DNA of 27,979 nucleotides from Blattamonas nauphoetae (Eukaryota > Preaxostyla > Oxymonadida): assembly GCA_033064195.1 (NCBI GenBank), contig JARBJD010000624.1, forward strand, positions 1 through 27,979, given 5' to 3'. Under the pieces are notes generated by a model. The model searched no databases. It was not told the origin of the DNA and worked only from the letters and a program-made list of their open reading frames with translations. Shown here piece by piece: positions 18,770-27,979 of this stretch (the stretch's first letter is position 1; every line of letters starts with the position of its first letter). The translations under genes were made by a program, and so were the position numbers.

Positions 18770-20300
18770 TATTGAGATTTACGAACGTGTTCAGACAAAT
18801 TTCACAAAAAAAGAGGAAAAACAAGTGAGTGAAGTGAGAATGAGACGATAAAACAAAATCATGTACCAGATCTGCACGATCTTGATCCTTCGCGTTCCGT
18901 TGGTACACCACTTCACCTTATGAACGGGTTCGTCAAAATTTCACAAACAAAGAGAAAAAAAGAGTGAGTGAAGTGAAAAGTAAACGATAAAACAAAATCT
19001 CGTACCAGATCTGAACGATCTTTGTTGTTCGCTTTTCATTGGTACACCACTTCACTTTATGAACGCGTTCATCAAAAATGTTTCTAATTAGAGTAAAAGT
19101 GTGAAGTGCAACAATGTTAGCAACGATAAGGTGAAGTGACGTACCAGATCTCTCCAGTCATTGTTTTTCTCACTTCGTTGGTACACCACTTCACCTTATG
19201 AACGCGTTCATCAAAATTTCAGAAAACAAGAGTAAAAAACAATGATTGAAGTGAGAACTAAACGATAAAACACATTCATGTACCAGATCTCACCGATCAT
19301 TTCAGATTGAATCTCGTTGGTACACCACTTTGTTTTATGAAAAATTAGAGCAAAAATGTCAATAAAGAGATCAAAATTGTGAAGTGGAAACAATGTTTGA
19401 AGTGATAAAACACATTCATGTACCAGATCTTCCAGTTCGTTTTTATCTTGACGATCAAACATTTTTAGTTCTGTGTTCTACCTTGTTTTGATAAAATAAG
19501 AGAATTGAAATCAAATAGTTGTGAAATGAAACGATAAGGTGAAGTGGTGTACCTGATCTGGATGATCACTTCAGATCGCGTTTTGTTGGTACACGAATGT
19601 GTTTTAGAAAAAATGAAGAGTACAAATCGAAGAGTAGTGAAGTGTAAAAGGTGAAATGAAAGTTGAATGAAAGTAAAACAAAGTGGTGTACCAACGCATA
19701 CAATTTTATCGATGAATCACGAAGTTTCTCGAGCAAAGATGAGGATCAAAATTTTGTTCACGTCATTTTAAATTTGAATTTTTGAAAAAAGTGAGAGACA
19801 ATGAGAAAAAATTGACAATGAAGTGAAAATGAGAGGATAAAGTGAAGTGTTGTACCAGAAAAGAGAATGTCAAAAGTGAAGTGAAAATTCTGGTACGTCA
19901 TTGTGTCTTATAAAGAGATAATACAAAAAAGAGAGCAAACCTGTTAGTAAAATCATGAGAGATACACTTTTAAGAGATAAAACACACTTGTGTACCAACG
20001 ATGGACGATCACGCAGATTGGGTACATGAAGATGTTTTATAAAGAGATGAACAAAAAAGAAGAGCAAACCTGTTTGGTAAATCACGAGAGACATCCTTTT
20101 GGGAGATAAGACACAACGGTGTACCAGCTTTGTGAGGTTGTCAATGGTTCGATCCGATCTGGTACAAGAGAAAGTTTTATGAAGAGATTTATCAAAAAAG
20201 AGAGCAAACCTGTTCAAAACAAGTCGGGAATGAAACCACCGTTCATAAAACAATGTGATGTACCTGAACGAGAGAGACAGAAAAAAGTGAAGGATCGAGA
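18770..20300. repeat. Array of eleven ~139-bp units, each with a GTACC...GGTAC hairpin
   Basis: The block GTACC(A/T) starts at 18863, 19002, 19141, 19280, 19420, 19549, 19688, 19852, 19992, 20121 and 20260. Spacings are 139, 139, 139, 140, 129, 139, 164, 140, 129 and 139. Each unit opens with GATAA(A/G)..CA, then TGTACCA(GATCT), a variable core of about 30 bases often containing GATC, and in most units an inverted partner TGGTACA. After it come CCACTTCACCTTATGAACG and purine-rich filler. In two units TGAACGCGTTCA is a perfect palindrome. Where the partner changes, the first arm tends to match: GTACCAGAA with TTCTGGTAC (19852/19888), GTACCAG with CTGGTAC (20121/20159). Units at 19420, 19688 and 20260 lack a clear partner. 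No protein frame crosses the array. It may be a satellite, a set of binding sites or an RNA-hairpin locus. Confidence 0.85.
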
Positions 20301-20510
20301 ACAAGAATGAAGAGACAAAAAAGAAGAGAGAACAAATGTGAAACTAGAAAGCGTGACACACCTAAATCAAACGGTAAAGAGACGTCAGGAACGAGATGAG
20401 AGGATCGTGTCCCATTGAAGTACTTTCTCTGATCAAACAAGACTGATCGAACCCATCGATGACAGAATCGAAGTCTCGGAAGATCACAAATGATAAAATC
20501 ACGAATGAAA

Positions 20511-20541
20511 TTTTATTTTTGAATTTTTTAATTTGTATTAA
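20511..20541 (+). promoter_or_regulatory. Upstream element of two-repeat gene
   Basis: TTTTATTTTTG, then AATTTTTTAATTTGTATTAA directly before ATG at 20542. This is almost identical to the element before 20975, though the genes differ. Confidence 0.6.
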
Positions 20542-20931
20542 ATGAATCCAACCGCGATGTACAAGGAAAGACGTCGAGTATGTTCAGAACAAGCATTAAT
20601 TGAATCAATGAAAGAAGAGAACTGTTCGCTAGTCTCTGAGTATGTCAGCAATAATGTGCCGGTGACGTATGTTCATGAGGGAGTTGAATGGAGAATAAAA
20701 CCAAAGTTGTGGAATCAAGGAAACAGACCTCACTTAGCGAAACGTCGACACTACACTCAATCATTCGTCGAAAATGAACTGAAGAAATACAATTGTGAAC
20801 TCGTAGGTGAGTACACCAAAGTTCTGGTTCCATTCACATATCGAGAGATTGGCGGAAGTGAAGTGTTCAGAATTAGACTTGATTCCTGGCTAAAGGCAAC
20901 GATAAAGCCCCATCAGAGAAAACAGAAATAA
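20542..20931 (+). CDS. Two-repeat ENCEL/RPH protein (Polinton-associated)
   Basis: A 129-residue open frame with its own upstream element. Two units are seen: residues about 15-70 (EQALIESMKEENCSLVSEY, VPVTYVHEGVEWRIKPKLW, GNRPH) and about 72-127 (TQSFVENELKKYNCELVGEY, LVPFTYREIGG, RLDSWL, KPHQRK). It matches units 2 and 3 of the 197-residue proteins and lacks their first unit. The N-terminus (MYKERRRVCSEQ) matches the fragment at 4000-4130. It lies about 40 bases upstream of the polymerase gene, same strand. The predicted protein is small, basic and soluble. Function unknown; a nucleic-acid-binding partner of the polymerase is conceivable from position alone. Confidence 0.65.
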   Translation: MNPTAMYKERRRVCSEQALIESMKEENCSLVSEYVSNNVPVTYVHEGVEWRIKPKLWNQGNRPHLAKRRHYTQSFVENELKKYNCELVGEYTKVLVPFTYREIGGSEVFRIRLDSWLKATIKPHQRKQK

Positions 20932-20940
20932 AGGCTCAAC

Positions 20941-20974
20941 TTTTTTTATTTTCGGATTTTTTAATTTGTAGTAA
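20941..20974 (+). promoter_or_regulatory. Upstream element of polymerase gene
   Basis: TTTTTTTATTTTCGG, then ATTTTTTAATTTGTAGTAA directly before ATG at 20975. The block TTTTTTAATTTGTA is identical to the one before 20542. Confidence 0.6.
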
Positions 20975-23614
20975 ATGGCGGCGACACTGAAATTTGTCAC
21001 AGACAGCATCACGAAAATTAGAACACTATTTCCAAACACCACCTTTGAATTCAAGGATGAACATGGCTATGATCGAACGTATAATCCAAACATTAGAAAC
21101 TACCAACATCATCGCGCATATCTCTTGTCAATGCTCAAGAATCCAGATCTCCATTTTGACGGAGAGATAAGGAATATTACCAACTATCAGATTGATGATT
21201 TTATTCACAAACTGGAAGAGCACAAAAACAATGCAATGATGAATGAAGAAGACAGCAAAGCAAGAATGCAAATCATGAAAGAAAATCCAAGAGTGAACAA
21301 AGATGAACTGAAGAAGCAGGTGTTCAGAATGACATGGAAACTGAAATCAATTGAAGAGAAACTGATGGATCATTGGATGAAGAATCTGTTAATCATTCAG
21401 AAGAAAAATGAACAAATGGAAAGAGAGAAGTGCAGACTTTGAGGGATTTGAAGAATGCATATTATTAGCTGAACCACGAGACAAAGCAGCATTCAATTCT
21501 TGTCTCATGGATGCACGAAGGAAGTTCAAAAAGAATGAGGTCGAGAAGGTTGAAGATAATGGAAAACCATATCAGTTGTACTTCCACAATCATCTGAAGA
21601 ATGTCGAGGAAATCACAACCTTCATTAAAGCAGTGTTCGACAAAGAGAAAGATCATCCATTCAAGATTTGTATTGACTTTGGAAAGATCATCGAGAGAAA
21701 AGACAAAGATGAGACAACTTACAATGACTTCAGACCAGAATTGGAGAATACATCGAAGAGCTTCCCAACTGTGATCAGAAGTTCAGGCGACATCAATGAG
21801 TATTCAAAATATGCAATCAATCTAATCAAAGAATCTCAAGAGAGAACACTGATGGATACGAAGACAATGTACATTGCATTCCACTCCATACTGGTTGCAG
21901 TCTATCGATTCCCAGTTGCAGGAAAAGCCAATGCAATTCTCACTGAACACATCAAAACGAGGAATGTTCGATACATCGATTCTGAGTACAATATCTGCTT
22001 CTTTCAAGCGCAATCATTCCTCACACTTCCTGAAGTTCAAGGCAAGAAAATATCTATCAATATGAGGAACAGTGAAGCCTACAGATTGTTCGCACAATGG
22101 ATGAATCTCACTCATCTCCAATCTCGACAATTGACCCCACATCTTCAGAATTATCCTGGATTTGATATTGCATGTGATTTGGAGAAAGAAATGATTAGAC
22201 ACAACATCACAGTTCACATTTATGAATATGATGAAGACAAGAAGCGCTATTTCCTCAGTCAATCGTACATCAACGACAATGATGATGCAAGAGTTCTTCC
22301 AATTCTGATGATTCCACTGACGGCAACTCTCGTCCATGTGATGTTTATTGTTGACCCTGAGAAAATCACTGGATACAAGCTCTGTCCGTATTGTCAGTCA
22401 AGAGGATTCCAAGTGAAGAATAAAAATTACAGCAGAGATTTTGAGAAGCATCTCAGAGAGTGCAAAGAACTTGATGGAAAACATGTGAAGAAGATCTCAC
22501 TTGACAAGACACCAAGACCATACGTTCCACATATTCTCAACAATCGAACATTTGAATTTCTGATGGCACACAAGAGACAAGACGAATTCAAACCAACACA
22601 ATACTACATCACATACGATTTCGAAACCATGGAAGATCTCATTCTTGACAATCTTTTCTCTGAATGACAACACTCAGTTGATCTCACACTTGAAGCCTCT
22701 CTCCGTTGCATCATCAATTAAGACAAAATCAGGTGTGAAGTCAATCTATTATGATCTTCGAGATGGAAAGGATTTTGTGAAGCAATGGATCAGAGAACTC
22801 TTCAGATATGCTGAGACAGTACGAGATGACAACTACTACGAAGACCCGGAAATACCCTCACAAAATGAAGTCAGTGTGATTGGATTCAACAGTTCCAGAT
22901 TCGACATCAATCTCATCTTTCGTGATCTCGTTGACAAGGATTGGAAAGTGGTGAGTTTCCTTGGATCCACAACGAAGTACAAACAAGTACTGATCCGACA
23001 TGAGAAGACACAACAGGTTCTTCGCTTTATTGACATGATGTCGTATACCGGACCAATGACTTTGGATAGTGCAGTCAAAGCTTTCGGAGGTAATACGACA
23101 CTTCAGAAATCATTCTTTGCATACGAATCATTTGATTCATCAGACTACGATGTAGTGTTGAGCAAACAAGAACCATTCTCCAAAATGAATTCTATTCCAG
23201 TCTGAACAACAGTGAAATGTCCGACAGTGATTACAAATTGTACCTTGATGATTGGAACAAACAAGGATTCAAGAACCGTTGGGAATATCTGAAATTCTAC
23301 AACATCAGAGATGTCGAATGTATGATTGCACCTCTGGACAATCTGATTGATCTGAACTTCCAATACAAAGTGGATATGTTGCACAATCTCTCATTGTCAG
23401 CCAACGCTTCTGCAATCAAATATGCGTGCCTACAAAGACTTTGATATCGACGATGATTTCAATGGAGTGGATCAATCTGGAGAAATAAAATCACCAAGCA
23501 ATACTGGAAGTACAAAGTTGCATCGTACATCTATCAAGACCAGAAAGCTCATCGCAGTACTGACAAAATGTCACTGAAGCGGATTACGACTGGTTTGTTC
23601 AACAGTGCAAGAGA

Positions 23615-23760
23615 GTGTGCTATATATGCAAGTGCCACTTCACACAAGTAGTACGACCAACGTTGGATCGAATCGACAATTCGAAAGGACATTCTAAAGA
23701 GAACGTGAAGATCTGCTGTGATTACTGCAACACATACAAGTCAGACAAAGATGAACATCT
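23615..23760 (+). other. HNH-type zinc module within the polymerase gene
   Basis: The segment CYICKCHF ... TLDRIDNSKGHSKENVKICC and DYCNTYK has two CxxC pairs around an LDRIDNxxGHxxxNV core, the usual form of HNH/endonuclease VII-like folds. It lies between exonuclease motif III and the palm of the polymerase. Whether it cuts DNA or is only a structural zinc knuckle cannot be told from the sequence. Confidence 0.65.
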
Positions 23761-23814
23761 CACTCGATTGAGAATTCAACTTAAGAAGTATTGCATCTGG
23801 AAATCATTACCTAT

Positions 23815-23823
23815 GACTCTGAC
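23815..23823 (+). repeat. Target site duplication, left (GACTCTGAC)
   Basis: GACTCTGAC directly precedes the GGGTACCTCAATTTTC end of the nested element. The same nine bases follow its other end at 26896-26904. Confidence 0.9.
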
Positions 23824-24225
23824 GGGTACCTCAATTTTCAGGGAAAAACTCGATCCCAGGGAGTATCTCAATCACAGGGGAGAATCTCGAACACAGGGAA
23901 AATCTCAATCACAGGGAAAATCTCAATCACAGGGAAAATCTCGGGCCACAGGAAGAATGTCATATAACATAAGGATTGAAGAAGATAGAAATTTTGATCA
24001 TTAGTGGTTTAGTGGTAATTATGACGGACTTTGAGACGGCGGACCCGGGTTCAATTCCTGTCATCGACTTTTTGACTTTTGATCTTCCTTTATTTCTCAG
24101 ATATATATGACATTCACTACGTTTAATAACCTTTCAATACTTGAAATGAAACCGAATCAGAATTGTGTGAAGATCCTCACCCAATTTATCTCAACTCCGT
24201 GATCGCTCTCGCTGCTCTGTTCACA
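23824..24225 (+). repeat. Left terminal inverted repeat of MULE-like element
   Basis: 402 bp, from GGGTACCTCAATTTT to GCTGCTCTGTTCACA. The outer part holds 18-bp tandem units (about 23840-23960), which by chance read as GKSQSQ repeats in one frame. The middle holds a tRNA-like sequence (23998-24068). It matches 26497-26895 inverted. Confidence 0.9.
23998..24068 (+). ncRNA. tRNA-like (Gln-type, pseudo) sequence in left inverted repeat
   Basis: A good A box (TGGTTTAGTGG, 24005-24015) and a perfect B box (GGTTCAATTCC, 24048-24058) lie at tRNA spacing. A CTTTGAG loop between them would give anticodon TTG (Gln). The T arm pairs mostly, but the anticodon stem (ACGGA against ACGGC) and the acceptor ends (TCATTAG against CATCGAC) do not. 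So it is not a working tRNA but a tRNA-derived sequence that could still recruit RNA polymerase III. A run of T (CTTTTTG) follows at about 24068 and could end a transcript. Confidence 0.6.
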
Positions 24226-26496
24226 TTCATAGCCTTAATCTCCCTCTCCTCATGTCTGCCACTGACCCAATGTCTATTGTTCTCGATCATCTCTTCATCT
24301 TTCATTGACAGAGATTCTCCCACTTTTACTTCAGGCGGTTGTGTGCGTGTCGCTCGACCTTCTATTAACCATAAATCGTCGTTCAGCTTCAAGGTTTGAG
24401 AGTTGTGATCTCAGTTCATCGATATTTATCTTCAGGAGAGACGCTTCACTTGAATTTGGACGTCGATCCATTTGTCGCTTTATCAGTGGGTATGTGCCGA
24501 ATCAAGATTGAGCCAATCCTTCTCTCTTGAATTGGTGAACATTATGTATTCACTTTCTCTTTCTTTCGAATATGTGTCTCTTCCATGCTGAACTCTCTCT
24601 CGTCTGATCTTCATTCCGTGTCACTGTTTTTCTGTACATTTATTAAGATTCTGTAATACTCCACTCAATGCACTTCAATCTCGCGAACACCGTCTCCTCT
24701 CCAACCATTTACCGTCCTCAATGTCAGTGTCGACAAAGACAAAGTACTGCTCCTAAATCTTTGTCATACCAGTCACAAACGATCATCCTCCACTGCTCGC
24801 AGAAGTTGTGCAAGGCGTCCTAATCCACGTTCTGATGTTAAAGTTAGATCCGCATCTTGTTCAAACAATTAGCGACAAATCTGGATATGATGAGCGACAA
24901 AACGGCTGGAAGCACTCAAAGCGAAGAAAAGGGATGAAACATCGAAAATCGGAGAGGTCGCTCACAAAGGAGCAGACAAAGGTTGATCAGACGATCTTTC
25001 GTTTTGGAGGGCTTTGTCACATTTCATCAAGAATGTGAAAGCATTGACAGATGTTTGATCATTCGCTATCATCCTTTCAGTTCGTTTCTCTTATCAGAAC
25101 AGTAAATCAAGAGAATGAGCATGATCAGTCACCCACACGCAATATGGACAATTAGCACCAATTTGTGGCAAAGGAACGAGAAAGAAAGTCAAATCGAGAT
25201 GCAATATCAACGAGATCGTTCTATTGTCAGTCCATTACACTCTCCACCTCCTAATTCATCGCAATATTCGCTCTTTTCTCATCCACGCTTCCCTTCACAT
25301 ATCCCGCTACTCGCACCAACGCTCTGTGAGGACGAAGAGATTGTGGTGTGAGGCCGAAGACAACGACTGTGTGCAGACAAGCGAAATGGCACAATCAAAA
25401 TCGGAGATCGTTGCGAGGAGTGCTTGGTAGAGCGAGCCGTGGTTGGATGGGGAGAGTTCTCGTGATTGGAAGGATGGTGTCGGTTGAAAGAGTGCCGAAA
25501 ACGATGTCAGCTTGTTCCTGTGTGAGGAAGAGGTGAAAAAGAGATGAAATCATGTGTATGATGAGATGTTCAAACCGAGACGTGTGAATGCTGGCATTTC
25601 GACAGTATTCGAATGATATTGCCTTTTTGCTGCTCTATCGGCAGTTTCTGTGAGATAATCAAACAAAACAGGGCAGACACTGATTGTATCCGGCAGAGAA
25701 CGGCCAGGGCGTGTCTGAGGAGTGTAGAGCAGTTCTTTTGCCTCTTCACCCAAAATATCTTCAATCTACAGAAGATTGATGAAGTGATGAAATGAACAGA
25801 AAAGCACATACCTGGTGAAGACACGGCGAGTCAGTGAAGCCACGGCTGAGACAGATTCCTTCCTTTCTGCCCATCCATTCCTCTCAACTGCACATAAACC
25901 CAACCAACTTGCATTGTCGCGTCCACTCCTCCCAGCCAGCTTTTATGATTCGAGAAATCACACTTCGCTCTTCGGTGTCCTCAATCCCGTCCAGCAGAAG
26001 CTGGACACCAGAATGCTGGGATAGACGAGCTTCAGGCATGCATGTGAAGGAGGAGTGAAGATCTTCGGACTGAATTTCGTATTGCACAAAGCTGTCGAGT
26101 AAACAAGACACGAAATCAGATCTGGAAAAATATGAGAGGAATGAAGTCAACTATTGAAAATAATGAATCGGGAAGATGGAAGAAGAGCGAGATGAGGAAA
26201 GTAAACCGTGTCGATTCACTCGATCTTTCTGAAAACGAGCGGGATCAGTTCGAACTTTGAGGATCGTTCACTGTCAGCTTCCCTCCTCCTGCCTGAATCG
26301 ATATCTCCAGACAGCACTCTTCGTATTAGTCTTCGTCTCCTTTCGACTATCTGTCTTCGCTTTTGTCGGAAGTTTCTCGAAACGAGCAGATCCCATCGGA
26401 TGTTTCGAAAGATCTGAGATTGTGCAAAGAGGGAGTTTCTATTGATGGTGAACGATTGAATTTAGAGAAACCAGGCGGCTAAGTATTCAGAAAAGG
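24226..26496. other. Interior of MULE-like element, no transposase
   Basis: About 2.3 kb without a recognisable transposase. The left part is pyrimidine-rich. The minus-strand frame at 25884-26150 (QHSGVQLLLDGIEDTEERSV, AGWEEWTRQCKLVGFMC) is protein-like but unknown to me; with its neighbour at 25570-25824 it may be captured host sequence. Other frames look like chance. Confidence 0.4.
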
Positions 26497-26895
26497 TGTG
26501 AACAGAGCAGCGAGGCGATCACGGGAGTTGAGATAAATTGGGTGAGGATCTTCACACAATTCTGATTCGGTTTCATTTCAAGTATTGAAGGTTATTAAAC
26601 GTAGTGAATGTCATATATATCTGAGAAATAAAGGAGAGATCAAAAGTCAAAAGTCGATGACAGGAATTGAACCCGGGTCCGCCGTCTCAAAGTCCGTCAT
26701 AATTACCACTAAACCACTAATGATCAAAATTTCTATCTTCTTCAATCCTTATGTTATATGACATTCTTCCTGTGGCCCGAGATTTTCCCTGTGATTGAGA
26801 TTTTCCCTGTGATTGAGATTTTCCCCTGTGTTCGAGATTCTCCCCTGTGATTGAGATACTCCCTGGGATCGAGTTTTCTGAAAATTGAGACACCC
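26497..26895 (-). repeat. Right terminal inverted repeat of MULE-like element
   Basis: 399 bp, reverse complement of the left repeat, with a few one- or two-base indels and a two-base difference near the tip. It carries the same 18-bp tandem units and the same tRNA-like sequence. Confidence 0.9.
26653..26723 (-). ncRNA. tRNA-like (Gln-type, pseudo) sequence in right inverted repeat
   Basis: Identical over 71 bases to 23998-24068, on the opposite strand. Both copies would be transcribed from the tips inward. Same defects in anticodon stem and acceptor stem. Confidence 0.6.
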
Positions 26896-26904
26896 GACTC
26901 TGAC
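26896..26904 (+). repeat. Target site duplication, right (GACTCTGAC)
   Basis: The same nine bases as 23815-23823, directly after the GACACCC end of the nested element. Confidence 0.9.
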
Positions 26905-27979
26905 ACATGAGCAAACCTATCAAACTGAGAGCAGCAGTGACTGGTGGATTATCGATGTTCAACATCGACAAGAACATCAAAGACACGTGACTCAATCAAT
27001 CCCTTCCTTATGAGACGGAAGAGTTATCTCAAAGATACAGAACATAAAATGACTCATGTCTGTGGTGTTGATTTTAATTCTCTCTCTACCCAAGTGCTTT
27101 CTCCTCAATCAAGAACAAAACAATCCATACACTAATCACAGATGGCATGCCAGGAAGATGTTTGTACAGCAACAGGAGATAAAGAATGTCGAAGATTATT
27201 GATGACAAGAATCAGAAGACACTATTCGTAGCAGAACTGAAGGGACACATAGACGAAAGTACATCAAAGTTTCATTAACTTCCCACCAATCTTTAGAAAC
27301 ATTGTAGTCAATACGACAGAAGAGAACATTGGAGAGAAGACATATTATTCATTGGAGAAACATGGATTGAAGACTGATGACAAACAAAGAAAGCTAACTC
27401 AACTCTTGAGGCACACGATCAGTATATGTTCTTTTCGACATACTATCTGTGGTTCCTCATCGACTATTGCCACTTCATTGTCGACGACATTAAGACTGTA
27501 ATGGTATTCTCGAGACATGCTGGATTCGAACCATTTGTGACCTCATTCATGAATGATAGAATAGAAGCAATGAAGGTTGGAAACAAAGGAAAGAACAATT
27601 CTGTAAGACCAACCTGAATGGAAGTTACGGATATGATGGAATGAACACTGAGAAATACAACTCAATCACAATCTGCAATGAGAAGAGAACATATTTGAAA
27701 CAGATGATGAAAGTTTGTGGCAACAAGAGATCAATGAGGACAACTATATCGTGATCGAAGACAGAGAAAGCATCATGTAAAACATGTCTGCAAGAAGCAG
27801 TATTCACACTCGACAATGCGAGTTCTGGTATCTGAATTTCATCTACAATTTCATGTATAAGTGCCTAGACATGAACAAGATTCATTTCTGTGAGGGTGAT
27901 ACTGATTCTGCTTATTAGGCAATTTGTGGAGATCAAGTGCTGGAATTCATCAACAATTAGAACACGTGATTGCTGACAA

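Larger units (their letters stand above)
23824..26895. mobile_element. MULE-like non-autonomous DNA transposon nested in the polymerase gene
   Basis: A 3,072-bp element with inverted ends (GGGTACCTCAATTTTCAG on the left, GGGTGTCTCAATTTTCAG inverted on the right), terminal inverted repeats of about 400 bp and a 9-bp target duplication. Long inverted repeats with 9-bp duplication fit Mutator-like elements best; Merlin-type (8-9 bp) is the main alternative. Each inverted repeat has six or so copies of an 18-bp unit (CTCAATCACAGGGAAAAT) and a tRNA-like sequence. No transposase frame is visible inside, so it would depend on an autonomous relative. The two inverted repeats differ at only about ten places, mostly one- or two-base indels, so the insertion is young compared with the decay around it. 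Confidence 0.85.
20975..27979 (+). pseudogene. Polinton-type family-B DNA polymerase gene, split by a nested transposon, runs off the right edge
   Basis: Parts in order: a helical, charged N-terminal region (20975-21450); a region without recognised motifs; a C2HC-type zinc-binding block CPYCQSRG ... HLREC (about 22380-22470); exonuclease motif I YDFETM (about 22615), motif II FNSSRFDINL (about 22885) and motif III YNIRDVE (about 23300); a Cys/His block of HNH type (about 23615-23740). After the nested element at 23824-26895 come polymerase palm motif A DFNSL (about 27070), motif B with LNGSYG (about 27610) and motif C GDTDS (about 27895). This set is that of the protein-primed polymerases of Polintons and linear plasmids, which copy the element's own DNA. 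The gene is a fossil with several small breaks in addition to the insertion, more of them in the right-hand part. Confidence 0.85.

Noticed and set aside
18770-20300. CRISPR array
   Set aside because: Units are about 139 bp, the repeat part is diverged, spacers are not uniform, and the setting is a eukaryotic mobile element without cas genes.
23615-24004. Intein with HNH endonuclease
   Set aside because: No splice-junction motifs (N-terminal Cys block, C-terminal HN) are seen around the HNH-type block; the tail of this frame is transposon sequence with GKSQSQ repeats.
23998-24068. Functional tRNA gene
   Set aside because: A and B boxes are good but the anticodon stem and acceptor stem do not pair, and it is duplicated inside transposon ends.
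1-27979. LTR retroelement or LINE
   Set aside because: No reverse transcriptase, integrase, gag or long terminal direct repeats were seen in any frame.

Overview
The window looks like a transposon-dense, intron-poor stretch of a protist nuclear genome. TAA, TAG and TGA all act as stops. The large virus-like element is a Polinton/Maverick with unusually many mobile neighbours, a content familiar from trichomonads and other anaerobic protists. I cannot name the species. The fragment resembling class II ribonucleotide reductase is a reason not to assume Trichomonas itself.

Layout. (1) 1-4930: Polinton structural block. It has two tandem, diverged major-capsid-type genes (+), a small unknown gene (+), a fibre-like gene ending in a phage-type S74 self-cleaving chaperone domain (-), a remnant of a two-repeat protein (-) and a three-repeat protein (-). 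(2) 4.99-12.53 kb: a transposon graveyard with a pogo-like transposase (-), a fragment resembling class II ribonucleotide reductase (-), a ~127-bp tandem repeat, a Tc1-like DD34E transposase (-), and a second pogo-like element with TA target duplication and recognisable ends (10186-12531). (3) 12.53-17.08 kb: mostly non-coding, with an inverted-repeat pair at 13.1/14.2 kb, two pieces of an ABCC (MRP-type) transporter gene in swapped order, and a GGACA/TGTCC cluster around a 32-bp near-palindrome. (4) 17.08-20.97 kb: a second three-repeat gene (+), a striking array of eleven ~139-bp units each built on a GTACC...GGTAC hairpin (about 18.77-20.30 kb), and the two-repeat gene (+). (5) 20.97-27.98 kb: a decayed family-B, Polinton-type DNA polymerase gene running off the right edge. 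It is split by a 3,072-bp MULE-like element with ~400-bp terminal inverted repeats, a 9-bp target duplication and an identical tRNA-like sequence in each repeat.

How it fits together. The Polinton genes share a T-rich upstream motif ending in AATTTGTA or a close relative just before the ATG, so they probably use one promoter class. The three-repeat and two-repeat genes occur once on each side of the 5-17 kb region in mirror orientation. Either two Polintons face each other, or one Polinton carries an inverted duplication swollen by later insertions. No Polinton integrase, packaging ATPase, protease or terminal repeats are visible, so neither element end is defined. The polymerase and one capsid gene are broken, and the element is treated here as a fossil.
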